Assembly: GCA_900314165.1 (NCBI GenBank)
Contig: OMUE01000068.1
Location: 1 to 41,012, forward strand
DNA length: 41,012 bases
Origin: an uncultured Acidaminococcus sp.
GTDB lineage: Bacteria; Bacillota_C; Negativicutes; Acidaminococcales; Acidaminococcaceae
Direction of reading: 5' to 3'
Part shown: piece by piece, positions 7,884 to 16,174 of the stretch
Position numbering within the stretch: position 1 is the stretch's first letter
Layout: the number at the start of each line of letters is the position of its first letter
Translations under genes and position numbers: made by a program
The notes under the pieces: generated by a model
What the model saw: only the letters and a program-made list of their open reading frames with translations
Told to the model about the DNA's origin: nothing
Databases searched by the model: none

Positions 7884-9020
7884 ATGGGGGAAAACAGCTA
7901 TATGGGCGATAGGATTACGAACATTCATGTGTCTTACCTTGATGTGCCTTTGACACATTCCCTGGCGGATGCAAAGGTACTGCAGGGGAAGCAGAAGGCC
8001 CTTAAGGGTGTATTCATGACGTGCGTGAAAATTTTTTCCCAGGCAGGGTATAAAGGGGAAGGGTATACCTATGCGCTCCGGGCCGGTGGACGGTCCCAGT
8101 ATGAACTGGCGAAAGAATTTGCTCCTTCTCTTTTAGGAGAAGATCCTAACAATATTTCGTATTTGTGGGATAAGCTGCATTGGGCTGGCAATACTCTGGG
8201 GGAAAATGGCCTCATTAACCAGACCATTGCGGCTTTTGATATAGCCCTATGGGATATGAAGGCAAAGCGGGCTCAATTGCCGCTGGCCCAATTGCTGGGC
8301 AGCTATAAATCCGGGATAGGCTGTTATAATACCACGGCGGGCTACCTGACCTTTTCCATAGAGCAGGTCATTGCCAAAGCCAGGGAACTACTGGCTGCCG
8401 GAATGGGCGGCATTAAGCTGAAGGTGGGCCAGCCTGATGCAGAGCAGGATATTTACCGGGTACATAAGCTGAGGGAAGCCCTGGGACCTAATGTTCCCAT
8501 CATGATCGACGCAAACCAGCAATGGGATTTGGAAACGGCCCTGCGGGTGGGCAAGGCTATAGAAGACTGTAACCTGACCTGGTTGGAAGAGCCCTTGAAC
8601 GCCCTGGATCTGGAAGGACATAAGTATCTGACGAATGCCCTGCGGATCCCCATCGGGACCGGGGAGATGCTTAGCAGCGTGGCCGATGTATTGCGCTATG
8701 TGGATGAATCGGCTGTCAACCTGATTATGCCCGATGCACCCAGGATTGGCGGCATTACGCCGTTCCTGAAGGTCCTGGACCGGGCCCGGGAAAAACACCT
8801 GATGGTGGCCCCTCATTTTGTCATGGAACTGCACCTGCCCCTGGCAGCTGCCTACAGCGGCAAGGTATGGGTCGAACATATAGACTGGCTGGAAGAACTG
8901 TTTAACGAGAAAGTCGTCATCAATGACGGCAAGATGCTGGTGCCGGACAGAATCGGCAGCGGCTTCACGTTTAATAAGGATGCCTTGAAGAAGTATTGTA
9001 TAGCGGAAGAAGAATATTGA
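7884..9020 (+). CDS. Mandelate racemase/muconate lactonizing enzyme family protein (acid-sugar dehydratase-like)
   Basis: A 378-residue enolase-superfamily enzyme. The catalytic set is that of the mandelate racemase subgroup: KLK (Lys178, Lys180) at strand 2, metal ligands Asp209 (IDANQQW), Glu235 (LEEP) and Glu261 (GTGE), then Asp284 (MPDAPRIGG) paired with His311 (PHFVMELH). The KxK plus His-Asp pair is found in acid-sugar dehydratases such as L-talarate/galactarate dehydratase, and in racemases; the substrate cannot be fixed. Start chosen by AAAGGAGATACTTC. Being behind iadA it could alternatively handle a peptide-derived acid. A terminator and an 88-bp repeat follow. Confidence 0.85.
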   Translation: MGENSYMGDRITNIHVSYLDVPLTHSLADAKVLQGKQKALKGVFMTCVKIFSQAGYKGEGYTYALRAGGRSQYELAKEFAPSLLGEDPNNISYLWDKLHWAGNTLGENGLINQTIAAFDIALWDMKAKRAQLPLAQLLGSYKSGIGCYNTTAGYLTFSIEQVIAKARELLAAGMGGIKLKVGQPDAEQDIYRVHKLREALGPNVPIMIDANQQWDLETALRVGKAIEDCNLTWLEEPLNALDLEGHKYLTNALRIPIGTGEMLSSVADVLRYVDESAVNLIMPDAPRIGGITPFLKVLDRAREKHLMVAPHFVMELHLPLAAAYSGKVWVEHIDWLEELFNEKVVINDGKMLVPDRIGSGFTFNKDALKKYCIAEEEY

Positions 9021-9026
9021 ATGTAA

Positions 9027-9069
9027 AAGGAGCTGTGAAAATCATTTTTCTACAGCTCCTTCGATTTTT
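9027..9069 (+). terminator. Intrinsic terminator of the iadA operon
   Basis: AAGGAGCTGT (9027-9036) pairs with ACAGCTCCTT (9052-9061), followed by CGATTTTTG. Confidence 0.75.
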
Positions 9070-9153
9070 GTTGGCAAACTACGTACAACATAAACGGCAA
9101 AATATCTCTGGGATTTGAAGAAAAAATCTCAGAGATATTTTGCCGTATGTGCT
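9065..9153. repeat. 88-bp intergenic repeat, copy A (between enolase-superfamily and LysR genes)
   Basis: It aligns to 12912-12999 over its whole length with one single-base gap and scattered changes. Its core is a long hairpin: GGCAAAATATCTCTG (9096-9110) pairs perfectly with 9130-9144. A TACGTA palindrome sits upstream of it. Both copies lie after the terminator of an enolase-superfamily gene and before the 3' end of a minus-strand LysR gene, so the hairpin could also end the LysR transcript. Confidence 0.85.
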
Positions 9154-9164
9154 TTTTATCCTTC

Positions 9165-10073
9165 TTAATTATCCTGGTAATGTTTCTTCAACAAATTAAT
9201 CAAAAACTGATCGGACTGGCTTAGGGTATAACTTCTGCGCTTAACAATAGAGATGTTCCAATACCAATGTGGGGCAATGGAGAAGTATTGGATATTGTCA
9301 TAGGGCAGCATATAGCATTTGGGAACAATGGTAATGCCAAGGCCACTGGAAACCATTTCTAAGGAGGCCAGGTGATTGTTAATTTCACAGCTGATTTTGG
9401 GAATAAAGCCAGCCGTTCTGAACATATCATTTGTAATATCACGGATGACGGTACGCTCTCTGGATATAATGAAAGGACAATGATGGAAGCGGTCCAAGTT
9501 GATGGTGGGGACGGTTTCTTCCGCTTCTTTTGGCACATCCTCCGGCTGCACAAAAGTCCTCGGCACGGCTAAGAATAGTTCTTCCTGGCGAACGGAGATA
9601 TGGGGGAATTCATAGGGCTCTTCATCGTTTAAAGCAATGAGGGCCAGATCGATGGAATTATCGGAAATCGCTTCCATCAGGGGTCGTGCCGTATTTTCGT
9701 ATAGTTTTAGTGAAGCCTGAGGATAGGCTTTCTGGAATTCCGGCAGGATCTTGGCAAAAGTCATACCGCCCCACTGAGGCGTGATCCCTATTTTCGTAAC
9801 GCCTGTTTTTGATTCTTCTATATCGGCCAGGGCGTGATAAAGGCGGTTCTTGGATTCCAGCATTTCCTCGCAGGCTTTTTTATACAGTTCTCCGGCATAC
9901 GTCAGCTTCAACCCTTTTTTATCCCGGATAAACAGTTTGACGCCCAGGTCATGCTCTTCCTTGTTTAGAAACTGGCTCAGGGAGGACTGAGTAACAAACA
10001 GATACGTTGCGGCTTTAGAAAGATTCTTCCTTCGGGCAATCTCCATAAAATAATTAATATAGTGGTCATCCAT
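9165..10073 (-). CDS. LysR-family transcriptional regulator
   Basis: A 302-residue LTTR. Residues 1-60 form the winged helix-turn-helix (NYFMEIARRKNLSKAATYLFVTQSSLSQFLNKEEHDLG is split by the family turn, and FIRDKKGLKLTYAGELY is the wing). The rest is a type 2 periplasmic-binding-protein-like effector domain. GGGAGG precedes the ATG. It is divergent from the GntP permease gene, the classic LTTR arrangement, so it probably controls that permease and the enolase-superfamily gene behind it in response to an organic acid (inference). A palindrome of the T-N11-A type lies about 20 bases upstream of its own start. Confidence 0.92.
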   Translation of the reverse strand: MDDHYINYFMEIARRKNLSKAATYLFVTQSSLSQFLNKEEHDLGVKLFIRDKKGLKLTYAGELYKKACEEMLESKNRLYHALADIEESKTGVTKIGITPQWGGMTFAKILPEFQKAYPQASLKLYENTARPLMEAISDNSIDLALIALNDEEPYEFPHISVRQEELFLAVPRTFVQPEDVPKEAEETVPTINLDRFHHCPFIISRERTVIRDITNDMFRTAGFIPKISCEINNHLASLEMVSSGLGITIVPKCYMLPYDNIQYFSIAPHWYWNISIVKRRSYTLSQSDQFLINLLKKHYQDN

Positions 10074-10092
10074 GATGGAAGCCTCCCTTATA

Positions 10093-10109
10093 TATTAGAT
10101 ATGCTAATA
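10093..10109. promoter_or_regulatory. Probable LysR operator (T-N11-A palindrome)
   Basis: TATTAG ATATG CTAATA is a perfect inverted repeat and contains a T-N11-A core, the usual LTTR recognition shape. It lies between the LysR start and the gntP promoter. A second perfect palindrome, TACTCGAGTA (10146-10155), overlaps the gntP -10 region and could be an activation or repression site. Confidence 0.6.
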
Positions 10110-10130
10110 CTCAACATGGAAATGATTAAA

Positions 10131-10159
10131 TTTACTTCTAATATTTACTCGAGTATACT
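10131..10159 (+). promoter_or_regulatory. Probable promoter of the gntP-like operon
   Basis: TTTACT (10131-10136), 17-base spacer, TATACT (10154-10159). The weak -35 suits an activator-dependent promoter. Confidence 0.5.
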
Positions 10160-10233
10160 AAAACTGACAGAAAAATGCAACAAAAGCCTGGCCAAGACTT
10201 GCACCGGGTAATTTTTAAAGGAGGTAATTATTT

Positions 10234-11661
10234 ATGAGTCCAATGATGTTTCTTGCGGTCCTATTGATTTCTGTATTCCTACTTATCTTTATGAATTTAA
10301 AGCTGAAGATTAACAGCTTTATGTGTCTTTTTGTGGTGGCTGTAGGCCTGTCCATGCTCTTCGGAGCTGATTTGTCCAAGGCTCTGTCCACCGTTAATGG
10401 AGCCTTTGGTAAAACCGTTGGCAATATCGGCATGGTGGTAATCCTGGGTGCTGTGCTGGCTATGGGGGTTCAGGACTCCGGTGCCGCTACAGCAATCACG
10501 AACTTCTTCATCCGCAAATTTAAAGGTAAACGGCTGGAACTGGCTCCTGCCCTGACAGCCTTCCTGCTGTCTATTTCCGTATTCGGTGACGTAAGCCAGT
10601 TGCTGACGGCTCCTATTGCAGCCCGTATTGGTAAGAGAAAGAGAATCAGCATGGGCGTCATTACCCCGTACACTATCATCGGTGTGTGGCTGACTCATGG
10701 TGTGGTTCCTCCCTCTGCAGGGATTCTGGCTGTATGCATCATCTTAGGTGCTGATGTAGGTATGGTGATTTTCTGGAGTCTGCTGGTCTGCTTTGCTACG
10801 TTGATGATTACGTATGCCCTGACCATTAATCACATGCGCAAGACCCCGTTTATTGAAGCAAAACCTGAATTCGTCACAGATGTAGCGGAAGCAGCTCCGG
10901 ATGCCAGCGTAGATGAACTGCTGATTCAGGATGAACATCCTTTGGGAACGCTGTCTGCTTTCCTGCCGCTGATTGTTCCTGCCCTGCTCATTACGGTTGG
11001 TTCTTTGGGCAAAATGATGTTACCGAAAGGTTCTCCGCTGATTCTCCTGACGAACCTGCTGGGTGATAAGATTGTGGCCATGTTGGTAGGCGTCATCATC
11101 ATCCTGTTGACCTGCTATTCCAGAAAAGCGGCCATGGTAAAATCTGCTAAAGCTTCCGGATCCGCTATTACTGATAATCCTACGCTGTTAGAACTGGGCT
11201 TTGGCAACTGGGTTGAAAGAGGTATCAAAGTTGCCGGTATGGTTATTATGATCACTGGTATGGGTGGCGCTTTCAGTATCGTCCTGGCCAGCAATCCTGC
11301 TGTAAAACAAATCGCCAGCACTGTTGTGGCTAGCGGGATTCCTATGATCTTGATTCCCTTTGCAATTTCCGCTATTATGAGAGCAGCCTGCGGTTCCATG
11401 GCTACGGCTACCATGACGGCTGCCGGCATCTGCCAGCCTCTTATGAGCTCTATGCATCTGTCTCCTATTGCTACGGCTCTGTCCATCGGCATGGGCTCCC
11501 TGATGTTTGGCCATATCAATGATTCTGGTATGTGGATGTGCTGCGAAATGTTCCATCTGAAACCGAACCAATATCTGAAATACGTAACTACACTGACCTC
11601 TTTAGCAGGTATTATCGGTTTCCTGCTGCTGTTTGCTTTGAATGTGATTGGCTTAATTTGA
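10234..11661 (+). CDS. GntP-family organic acid permease
   Basis: A 475-residue polytopic membrane protein of the gluconate permease family, expected to import an acid sugar or hydroxy acid with protons. Hydrophobic segments cover almost the whole length. Family marks include FGDVSQLLTAPIA in the first half and SLMFGHINDSGMWM near the C-terminus, the counterpart of the GntP HVNDSGFW motif. A longer hydrophilic stretch around residues 205-235 looks like the central cytoplasmic loop. AAAGGAGGTAATTATTT precedes the ATG. The enolase-superfamily enzyme follows after 34 bases, which suggests import and then dehydration or racemisation of the same acid. Confidence 0.88.
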   Translation: MSPMMFLAVLLISVFLLIFMNLKLKINSFMCLFVVAVGLSMLFGADLSKALSTVNGAFGKTVGNIGMVVILGAVLAMGVQDSGAATAITNFFIRKFKGKRLELAPALTAFLLSISVFGDVSQLLTAPIAARIGKRKRISMGVITPYTIIGVWLTHGVVPPSAGILAVCIILGADVGMVIFWSLLVCFATLMITYALTINHMRKTPFIEAKPEFVTDVAEAAPDASVDELLIQDEHPLGTLSAFLPLIVPALLITVGSLGKMMLPKGSPLILLTNLLGDKIVAMLVGVIIILLTCYSRKAAMVKSAKASGSAITDNPTLLELGFGNWVERGIKVAGMVIMITGMGGAFSIVLASNPAVKQIASTVVASGIPMILIPFAISAIMRAACGSMATATMTAAGICQPLMSSMHLSPIATALSIGMGSLMFGHINDSGMWMCCEMFHLKPNQYLKYVTTLTSLAGIIGFLLLFALNVIGLI

Positions 11662-11695
11662 TCCTGTAAAAGATAAGGAGAAAGGGGATTAAAAC

Positions 11696-12865
11696 ATGAA
11701 AATTACTGCTGTAGAGCCTATTCTGTTGAAATGGGCTTGTCCGTTGATGAGTGATGCTCTTTCTCCCAATACAAAACGGCAAGCTTTATTAGTGAAAGTC
11801 CAGACGGATGCAGGACTGTACGGTATCGGAGAAGCTTTCTGCTATGGCAGCCCGTTGGCTGTGGGGAAAGCCATTATTGAAGAACAACTGGCTCCTCATA
11901 TCATCGGTCAGAATCCGGAAAATATTGAAGCAATCTGGCAGACCCTGTACTGGCGTACTATAGCTAATGGCCGCCGGGGTGTGGTTATGGCCTGCATCAG
12001 CGGCATAGACATTGCCCTGTGGGATCTGTTGGGAAAAGCGGTCCATAGACCAATTTCCGTCCTGTTAGGAAAACACCTGGATAAAATTCCTGCCTATGCC
12101 AGCGGCGGGTTTTACGCACCGGAAAAAGGTGAAGACGGCTTCCGGGCTGAAATGGAAAGCTATGTAAAGAAAGGCTATCAGGCCATCAAGATTAAGATTG
12201 GGCGCAATCCGGATATGCCATTAAACGCTATCCGCTACATGGCCAATAAGGATTTCCCCGTAAGCGTAGAGCAGGATATGGAACGGATCCATATTGCCCG
12301 GGAAGCCTTGGGTAAGGGGAAGTTCCTGGCTGCAGACATTAACGCAGCCTGGACATCCAACCAGGTACTGGCCGCTCTAAATGACTTCCGTGCAGCCGGT
12401 CTCGACTGCTTGGAAGAACCCATTCCTTTTGAAGACGAAGAAGGCTGCCGGAAACTGGCTGCTCTGCCAGATATTCAGCTCATGGGCTTTGAAACGGAAC
12501 AAGGCTGCCATAACTTTGCCAAAATGATTCGGAATGAATGTGTGAATATCGTCCAACCGGATATTGGCTGGGGTGGCGGTATCAGTGAACTGAAGAAGAT
12601 CGGGGCCCTGGCTCAGGCTGCCTTTAAACCCATTTCCCTTCATTCTTTCGGTTCTGCCGTCCATTTTGCAGCCAGCCTGCAATTGGCAGCATCCTTTGGA
12701 AATACCTGGTACATCGAATCTGAAGAAAATCCCAATGAACTGAAGACCGGGATTACAAAACAACCCTTCGCTACGGATGCACAAATGAACTTCCAAGTGC
12801 CGGAAGGGGATGGCTTGGGTATCGAGCTTGACTGGGATAAGATTGAACAACTAAGAGTAAAATAA
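11696..12865 (+). CDS. Mandelate racemase/muconate lactonizing enzyme family protein (second copy type)
   Basis: A 389-residue enolase-superfamily enzyme of the mandelate racemase subgroup. Catalytic candidates are Lys165/Lys167 (KIKIG), metal ligands Asp214 (ADINAAW), Glu240 (EEP) and Glu266 (GFETEQ), then Asp289 (QPDIGWGGG) and His316 (SLHSFGS). About 20 extra residues (172-195) sit between the KxK strand and the first metal ligand, unlike the enzyme at 7884-9020; the two are not recent duplicates. It is coupled to the GntP-like permease. Sugar-acid dehydratase is the best general call; a racemase of a small hydroxy acid is the alternative. Confidence 0.87.
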   Translation: MKITAVEPILLKWACPLMSDALSPNTKRQALLVKVQTDAGLYGIGEAFCYGSPLAVGKAIIEEQLAPHIIGQNPENIEAIWQTLYWRTIANGRRGVVMACISGIDIALWDLLGKAVHRPISVLLGKHLDKIPAYASGGFYAPEKGEDGFRAEMESYVKKGYQAIKIKIGRNPDMPLNAIRYMANKDFPVSVEQDMERIHIAREALGKGKFLAADINAAWTSNQVLAALNDFRAAGLDCLEEPIPFEDEEGCRKLAALPDIQLMGFETEQGCHNFAKMIRNECVNIVQPDIGWGGGISELKKIGALAQAAFKPISLHSFGSAVHFAASLQLAASFGNTWYIESEENPNELKTGITKQPFATDAQMNFQVPEGDGLGIELDWDKIEQLRVK

Positions 12866-12878
12866 GAATAATATAAAC

Positions 12879-12916
12879 AAGCCGGTTGCATAAGGTTGTG
12901 CAACCGGCTTGTTTTT
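12879..12916 (+). terminator. Intrinsic terminator of the gntP-like operon
   Basis: AAGCCGGTTGCA (12879-12890) pairs with TGCAACCGGCTT (12899-12910), then GTTTTT. Confidence 0.85.
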
Positions 12917-12999
12917 GTCGGCAAAGTACGTAAAGTACAAACGGCAAAAAATCTCTGGGATTTAAAGAAAAATCTCAGAGATATTTTGCTGTTTGTGCT
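12912..12999. repeat. 88-bp intergenic repeat, copy B
   Basis: Partner of 9065-9153. The hairpin core (12933-12949 with 12973-12990) is kept but has mismatches in the stem, so copy A is the better-formed structure. It again sits between an enolase-superfamily gene and a minus-strand LysR gene. Confidence 0.85.
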
Positions 13000-13003
13000 A
13001 AAT

Positions 13004-13906
13004 CTATAGATTTTCAGCTAGCGTTTTACAGGATTCTTTGCACAGCTCTATAAATGTCTTAACTGCAGTATCGCAGGTTGAAGGATGGCAAAGAATATAG
13101 AATTTTCTGGGCTGATAAGGCGGAGTAAGTTTTTTCAGCAAAACCTCTGGATAGCTGTCTGTTTTAATAAAAGAAGGAACGAAGCCAATACCTAAATCTG
13201 CATTAACCAAAGTTAACTTTGCCTCATAGGAGTTTACCTGAATGACGGAACGGAATGGTTCTACAAAATCTTGATTGTGGTAGATTTTGCGAATCATCTG
13301 GGCGCTGCCATTATACATGGATATTACAGTTGTATTGCTTAGTTGGCGGCGGTTGATAATAGGATATTTGGCTAGCGTACTTTTGCGACATACTGCCAAC
13401 AGCCATTCTTTATCCCAGATTAATTCTTTTTCTATCATATTTTCCATAGCGGTGGACATGAATTGATCCGAAGTCAGGATGATGTCCAGATTGCCATGAA
13501 GGAAATGTTCCATGAGTTTCTCATAGATAAATTGGTATACCCGTAGCTTTACATTGGGGTATTGCTGAGCAAAAGTGCCAATAAAAGGCATTAAGAAAAA
13601 ATGTTCATAATAACCTATACCTATCCGTAGGCGACGAGAATATCCAGACGAGGCTTTCTTTGTGGCTTCTATCGCCAAGCGATATTGCTCTGCTAATTTT
13701 ACGGTTTGAAAATAAAATTCTTTACCTGCCTGTGTAAGCTGTACATTCCTGCTATCACGTTCCAGCAGGGGAACTCCTATTTCCCGCTCTAAAGCCTGAA
13801 TGCGACGGCTAAGGGTGGACTGGCTGGTATGTTCTCTCTCTGCCGCTTTATGAAAGTTCAGAGATTCAGCCAGGGCAATAAAACTTTGGATATAGGTTAT
13901 TTCCAT
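13004..13906 (-). CDS. LysR-family transcriptional regulator
   Basis: A 300-residue LTTR starting at the ATG at 13906, chosen over an in-frame upstream start because GGAGG lies six bases before it and MEITYIQSFIALAESLN is the normal LTTR N-terminus. The helix-turn-helix is AAEREHTSQSTLSRRIQALEREIG, followed by VPLLERDSRNVQLTQAGKEF; the remaining 200 residues are the effector-binding domain. It is divergent from the creatininase/GltS-like/M20 operon and probably regulates it. An AATTTGC-N19-GCAAATT inverted repeat in the shared promoter region (13933-13965) is a candidate site. Confidence 0.92.
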   Translation of the reverse strand: MEITYIQSFIALAESLNFHKAAEREHTSQSTLSRRIQALEREIGVPLLERDSRNVQLTQAGKEFYFQTVKLAEQYRLAIEATKKASSGYSRRLRIGIGYYEHFFLMPFIGTFAQQYPNVKLRVYQFIYEKLMEHFLHGNLDIILTSDQFMSTAMENMIEKELIWDKEWLLAVCRKSTLAKYPIINRRQLSNTTVISMYNGSAQMIRKIYHNQDFVEPFRSVIQVNSYEAKLTLVNADLGIGFVPSFIKTDSYPEVLLKKLTPPYQPRKFYILCHPSTCDTAVKTFIELCKESCKTLAENL

Positions 13907-14066
13907 AGCAACCTCCAATAAATTAATCCGCAATTTGCATTGTTCGATGCATTGTAAGCAAATTTATTTAATATTAAAAATCCTAATGATATAGTAAGGA
14001 TAAATGAAGTGGTTCATAGAAAATGAGTGTAAAAACATGAATGTTTTGAAGAGGAGGACATGAATC

Positions 14067-14798
14067 ATGCAAAATTATATCAGAAAGATGCCGGGTAAAC
14101 AATATTTGGAGAGAATGAGCAAAAACCCGCTGGTTATCATTCCTACAGGAGCCTGCGAAGTCTATGGCCCCCATCTGCCCATGGGTACGGATCTGATTGT
14201 GGCAAAACGGATTTCTGAATTGGTTGCTGAACGGACGGACGCAGTTATTGCTCCGACGATTGAATGCGGTGAATCTTCTGCCTTGGCATCCTTCCCCTGC
14301 ACCTTTGCTATGCCCCGGATTATTCTGGAACAATATTTGGATTTCGTTCTGGGCAAGCTGCTGAAAGATGGTGCTAAAAAGATTTTATTCGCGACTGGTC
14401 ATGCCGGCAACGTAGATACAGTAAATTACCTGTCTAAGAAATATATGGAAACCTACGATTTCAAGATGGCTCAGGTTGACTGGTGGCGTTTTGCTACGGT
14501 TCATAACAAAGGTATCTGCGACTATGAAGGATATATGTGCAATGGCCACGCTAGCGAATGTGGCACTTCTGTAATGCTGTACCTGTTCCCTGAACTGGTA
14601 GATAAAGATGGCTATACCTGCGTAGATCCCCATACGGACCTGTCCTTCAGCGATATTATTACTTTAGGTAAATTCACAGACAAAACCTATAATGGCACTG
14701 TTGGCGATGCAACCGTAGCCACTGCGGAAAAGGGCGAAAAAATCGTCAATAAGTGTGTTGACCGGATTATGCAATTTGTGGAACATTACTATAAATAA
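14067..14798 (+). CDS. Creatininase-family metal-dependent amidohydrolase
   Basis: A 243-residue member of the creatinine amidohydrolase/FAPy-deformylase family. Likely metal ligands are Glu31 and His36 in GACEVYGPHLPMGTD, Asp42, His112 in ATGHAGN and Glu164 in NGHASECGTS. The family opens cyclic amides or removes formamide groups; the substrate cannot be told from sequence. GAGGAGGACATGAATC precedes the start. It is first in an operon with a GltS-like carrier (36-base gap) and an M20 amidohydrolase, which suggests import of an amide-containing acid and two hydrolysis steps (inference). Confidence 0.88.
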   Translation: MQNYIRKMPGKQYLERMSKNPLVIIPTGACEVYGPHLPMGTDLIVAKRISELVAERTDAVIAPTIECGESSALASFPCTFAMPRIILEQYLDFVLGKLLKDGAKKILFATGHAGNVDTVNYLSKKYMETYDFKMAQVDWWRFATVHNKGICDYEGYMCNGHASECGTSVMLYLFPELVDKDGYTCVDPHTDLSFSDIITLGKFTDKTYNGTVGDATVATAEKGEKIVNKCVDRIMQFVEHYYK

Positions 14799-14833
14799 TA
14801 CCTTCCGTTTGTTAATGAAGGAGGAGCTTTATT

Positions 14834-16174
14834 ATGAACTTGACGGATGTTGCCATTGATATCGGTACTGTGAGCGTACTGCTGTTGGCAGGCTTTGCTA
14901 TTCGTGAAAAGTTAGCGTTTTTTAGAAAATATTTTATCCCTGCTTCTCTGATTGCCGGGATGCTGGGCCTGCTGCTTGGACCTCAGGTCCTAGGCCAGGT
15001 AAGTCCTATTCATATTTCCTTCAGCAAGGGGATTGGGCAGTGGATAAATTTTGCTTTCTGCTTTATCTTCTCTACCTCTTTCTTAGGAAACTCTGTAGGG
15101 AAATTAGGGCGAAACATCCTGTCCACTACGGTCATTGCCGGTTCCATGCATATGATGCAGGTTTTGGTTGGGTTGGCAATTATTGCTGTATTATCCATCT
15201 TTATGTCCGACCTGCCTATGTGGCTGGGCCTCCTGCCTGTAACCGGGTTTTACGGCGGCCACGGCTCTGCAGGTATCATTGGTGCATCCTTCGGCTCTGA
15301 AGGCATTCAGGATGCTCTGGGCATCGCTATGACGTATGCTACTATTGGTATGTTCACCGCTGTTATCGGCGGTATGTTTCTCATCAACTACGGAGCTGCT
15401 AAAGGCTGGACTACCCATAAAGTTACAAAGGAAGATATTGAAAAACTGACTACTAGCGGTGGCTTGATTGCTAAAGAAGCTCGGCCTGCCATGGCTAAGG
15501 CAGTGTGCAGCCCTTCTGCTCTTGATCCCTTTGCTTTCCAATTCATGATTGTAGGCGGTATCATCGCTATCTCCTATTTAACCCGGATTGGCCTTATTGC
15601 CATCATTCCGTTCTGGAAACGGATTCCCCTATATACCATGTGCCTGCTGATGGGTGCCATAATTGGGCCTTTGCTGAGCAAGACGAAATATGGTCAATAC
15701 ATCGACCGCGCTTCTATGAAACGGATTTCCGGCCTGGCTTTGGAATACATGATTGTTGTTGCTGTAGCTACCATTCGCATCAGCGTACTTATGGCTTATG
15801 CTGTGCCCATCCTGGTTTCTACTATTATCCTGACTCTTCTGACTGCGTTTTTCTCTATCTATCTGTCCAAGAAATGGTATGGGGATTACTGGTTTGAAGA
15901 AGCAATGGGGATTTATGGTCAATGTACTGGTACTCTGGCTACGGGCCTGCTGCTGATCAAAGTCCTTGACCCGGATGGTGATACAATGACCAGTGAAAGT
16001 ATTTCCGGTTCCAGTACCTTAGGTTCGTTCTACCAGTTGCCCAATACGACAATGGGGCCCATGTTATTCCTCTCTAACCCAATGACGTATATGGGGATTG
16101 TAGCTGTTTCTTTGGTAGGATTCGTATTGTCCGGTATCTTATTCTTTAGAGTGAAAGGCACGGCGAAAGCATGA
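14834..16174 (+). CDS. GltS-like sodium/organic anion symporter
   Basis: A 446-residue membrane protein distantly related to GltS. The GltS hallmark VTGFYGGHGSAGIIG is present in the first half, and GQCTGTLATGLLLIKVLD replaces the second re-entrant motif. It is about 34 residues longer than the gltS product at 3281-4519 and clearly divergent, so a substrate other than glutamate is plausible. GAAGGAGGAGC precedes the ATG. It lies between the creatininase-like and M20 genes; its stop overlaps the M20 start by four bases (ATGA), which implies translational coupling. Confidence 0.85.
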   Translation: MNLTDVAIDIGTVSVLLLAGFAIREKLAFFRKYFIPASLIAGMLGLLLGPQVLGQVSPIHISFSKGIGQWINFAFCFIFSTSFLGNSVGKLGRNILSTTVIAGSMHMMQVLVGLAIIAVLSIFMSDLPMWLGLLPVTGFYGGHGSAGIIGASFGSEGIQDALGIAMTYATIGMFTAVIGGMFLINYGAAKGWTTHKVTKEDIEKLTTSGGLIAKEARPAMAKAVCSPSALDPFAFQFMIVGGIIAISYLTRIGLIAIIPFWKRIPLYTMCLLMGAIIGPLLSKTKYGQYIDRASMKRISGLALEYMIVVAVATIRISVLMAYAVPILVSTIILTLLTAFFSIYLSKKWYGDYWFEEAMGIYGQCTGTLATGLLLIKVLDPDGDTMTSESISGSSTLGSFYQLPNTTMGPMLFLSNPMTYMGIVAVSLVGFVLSGILFFRVKGTAKA

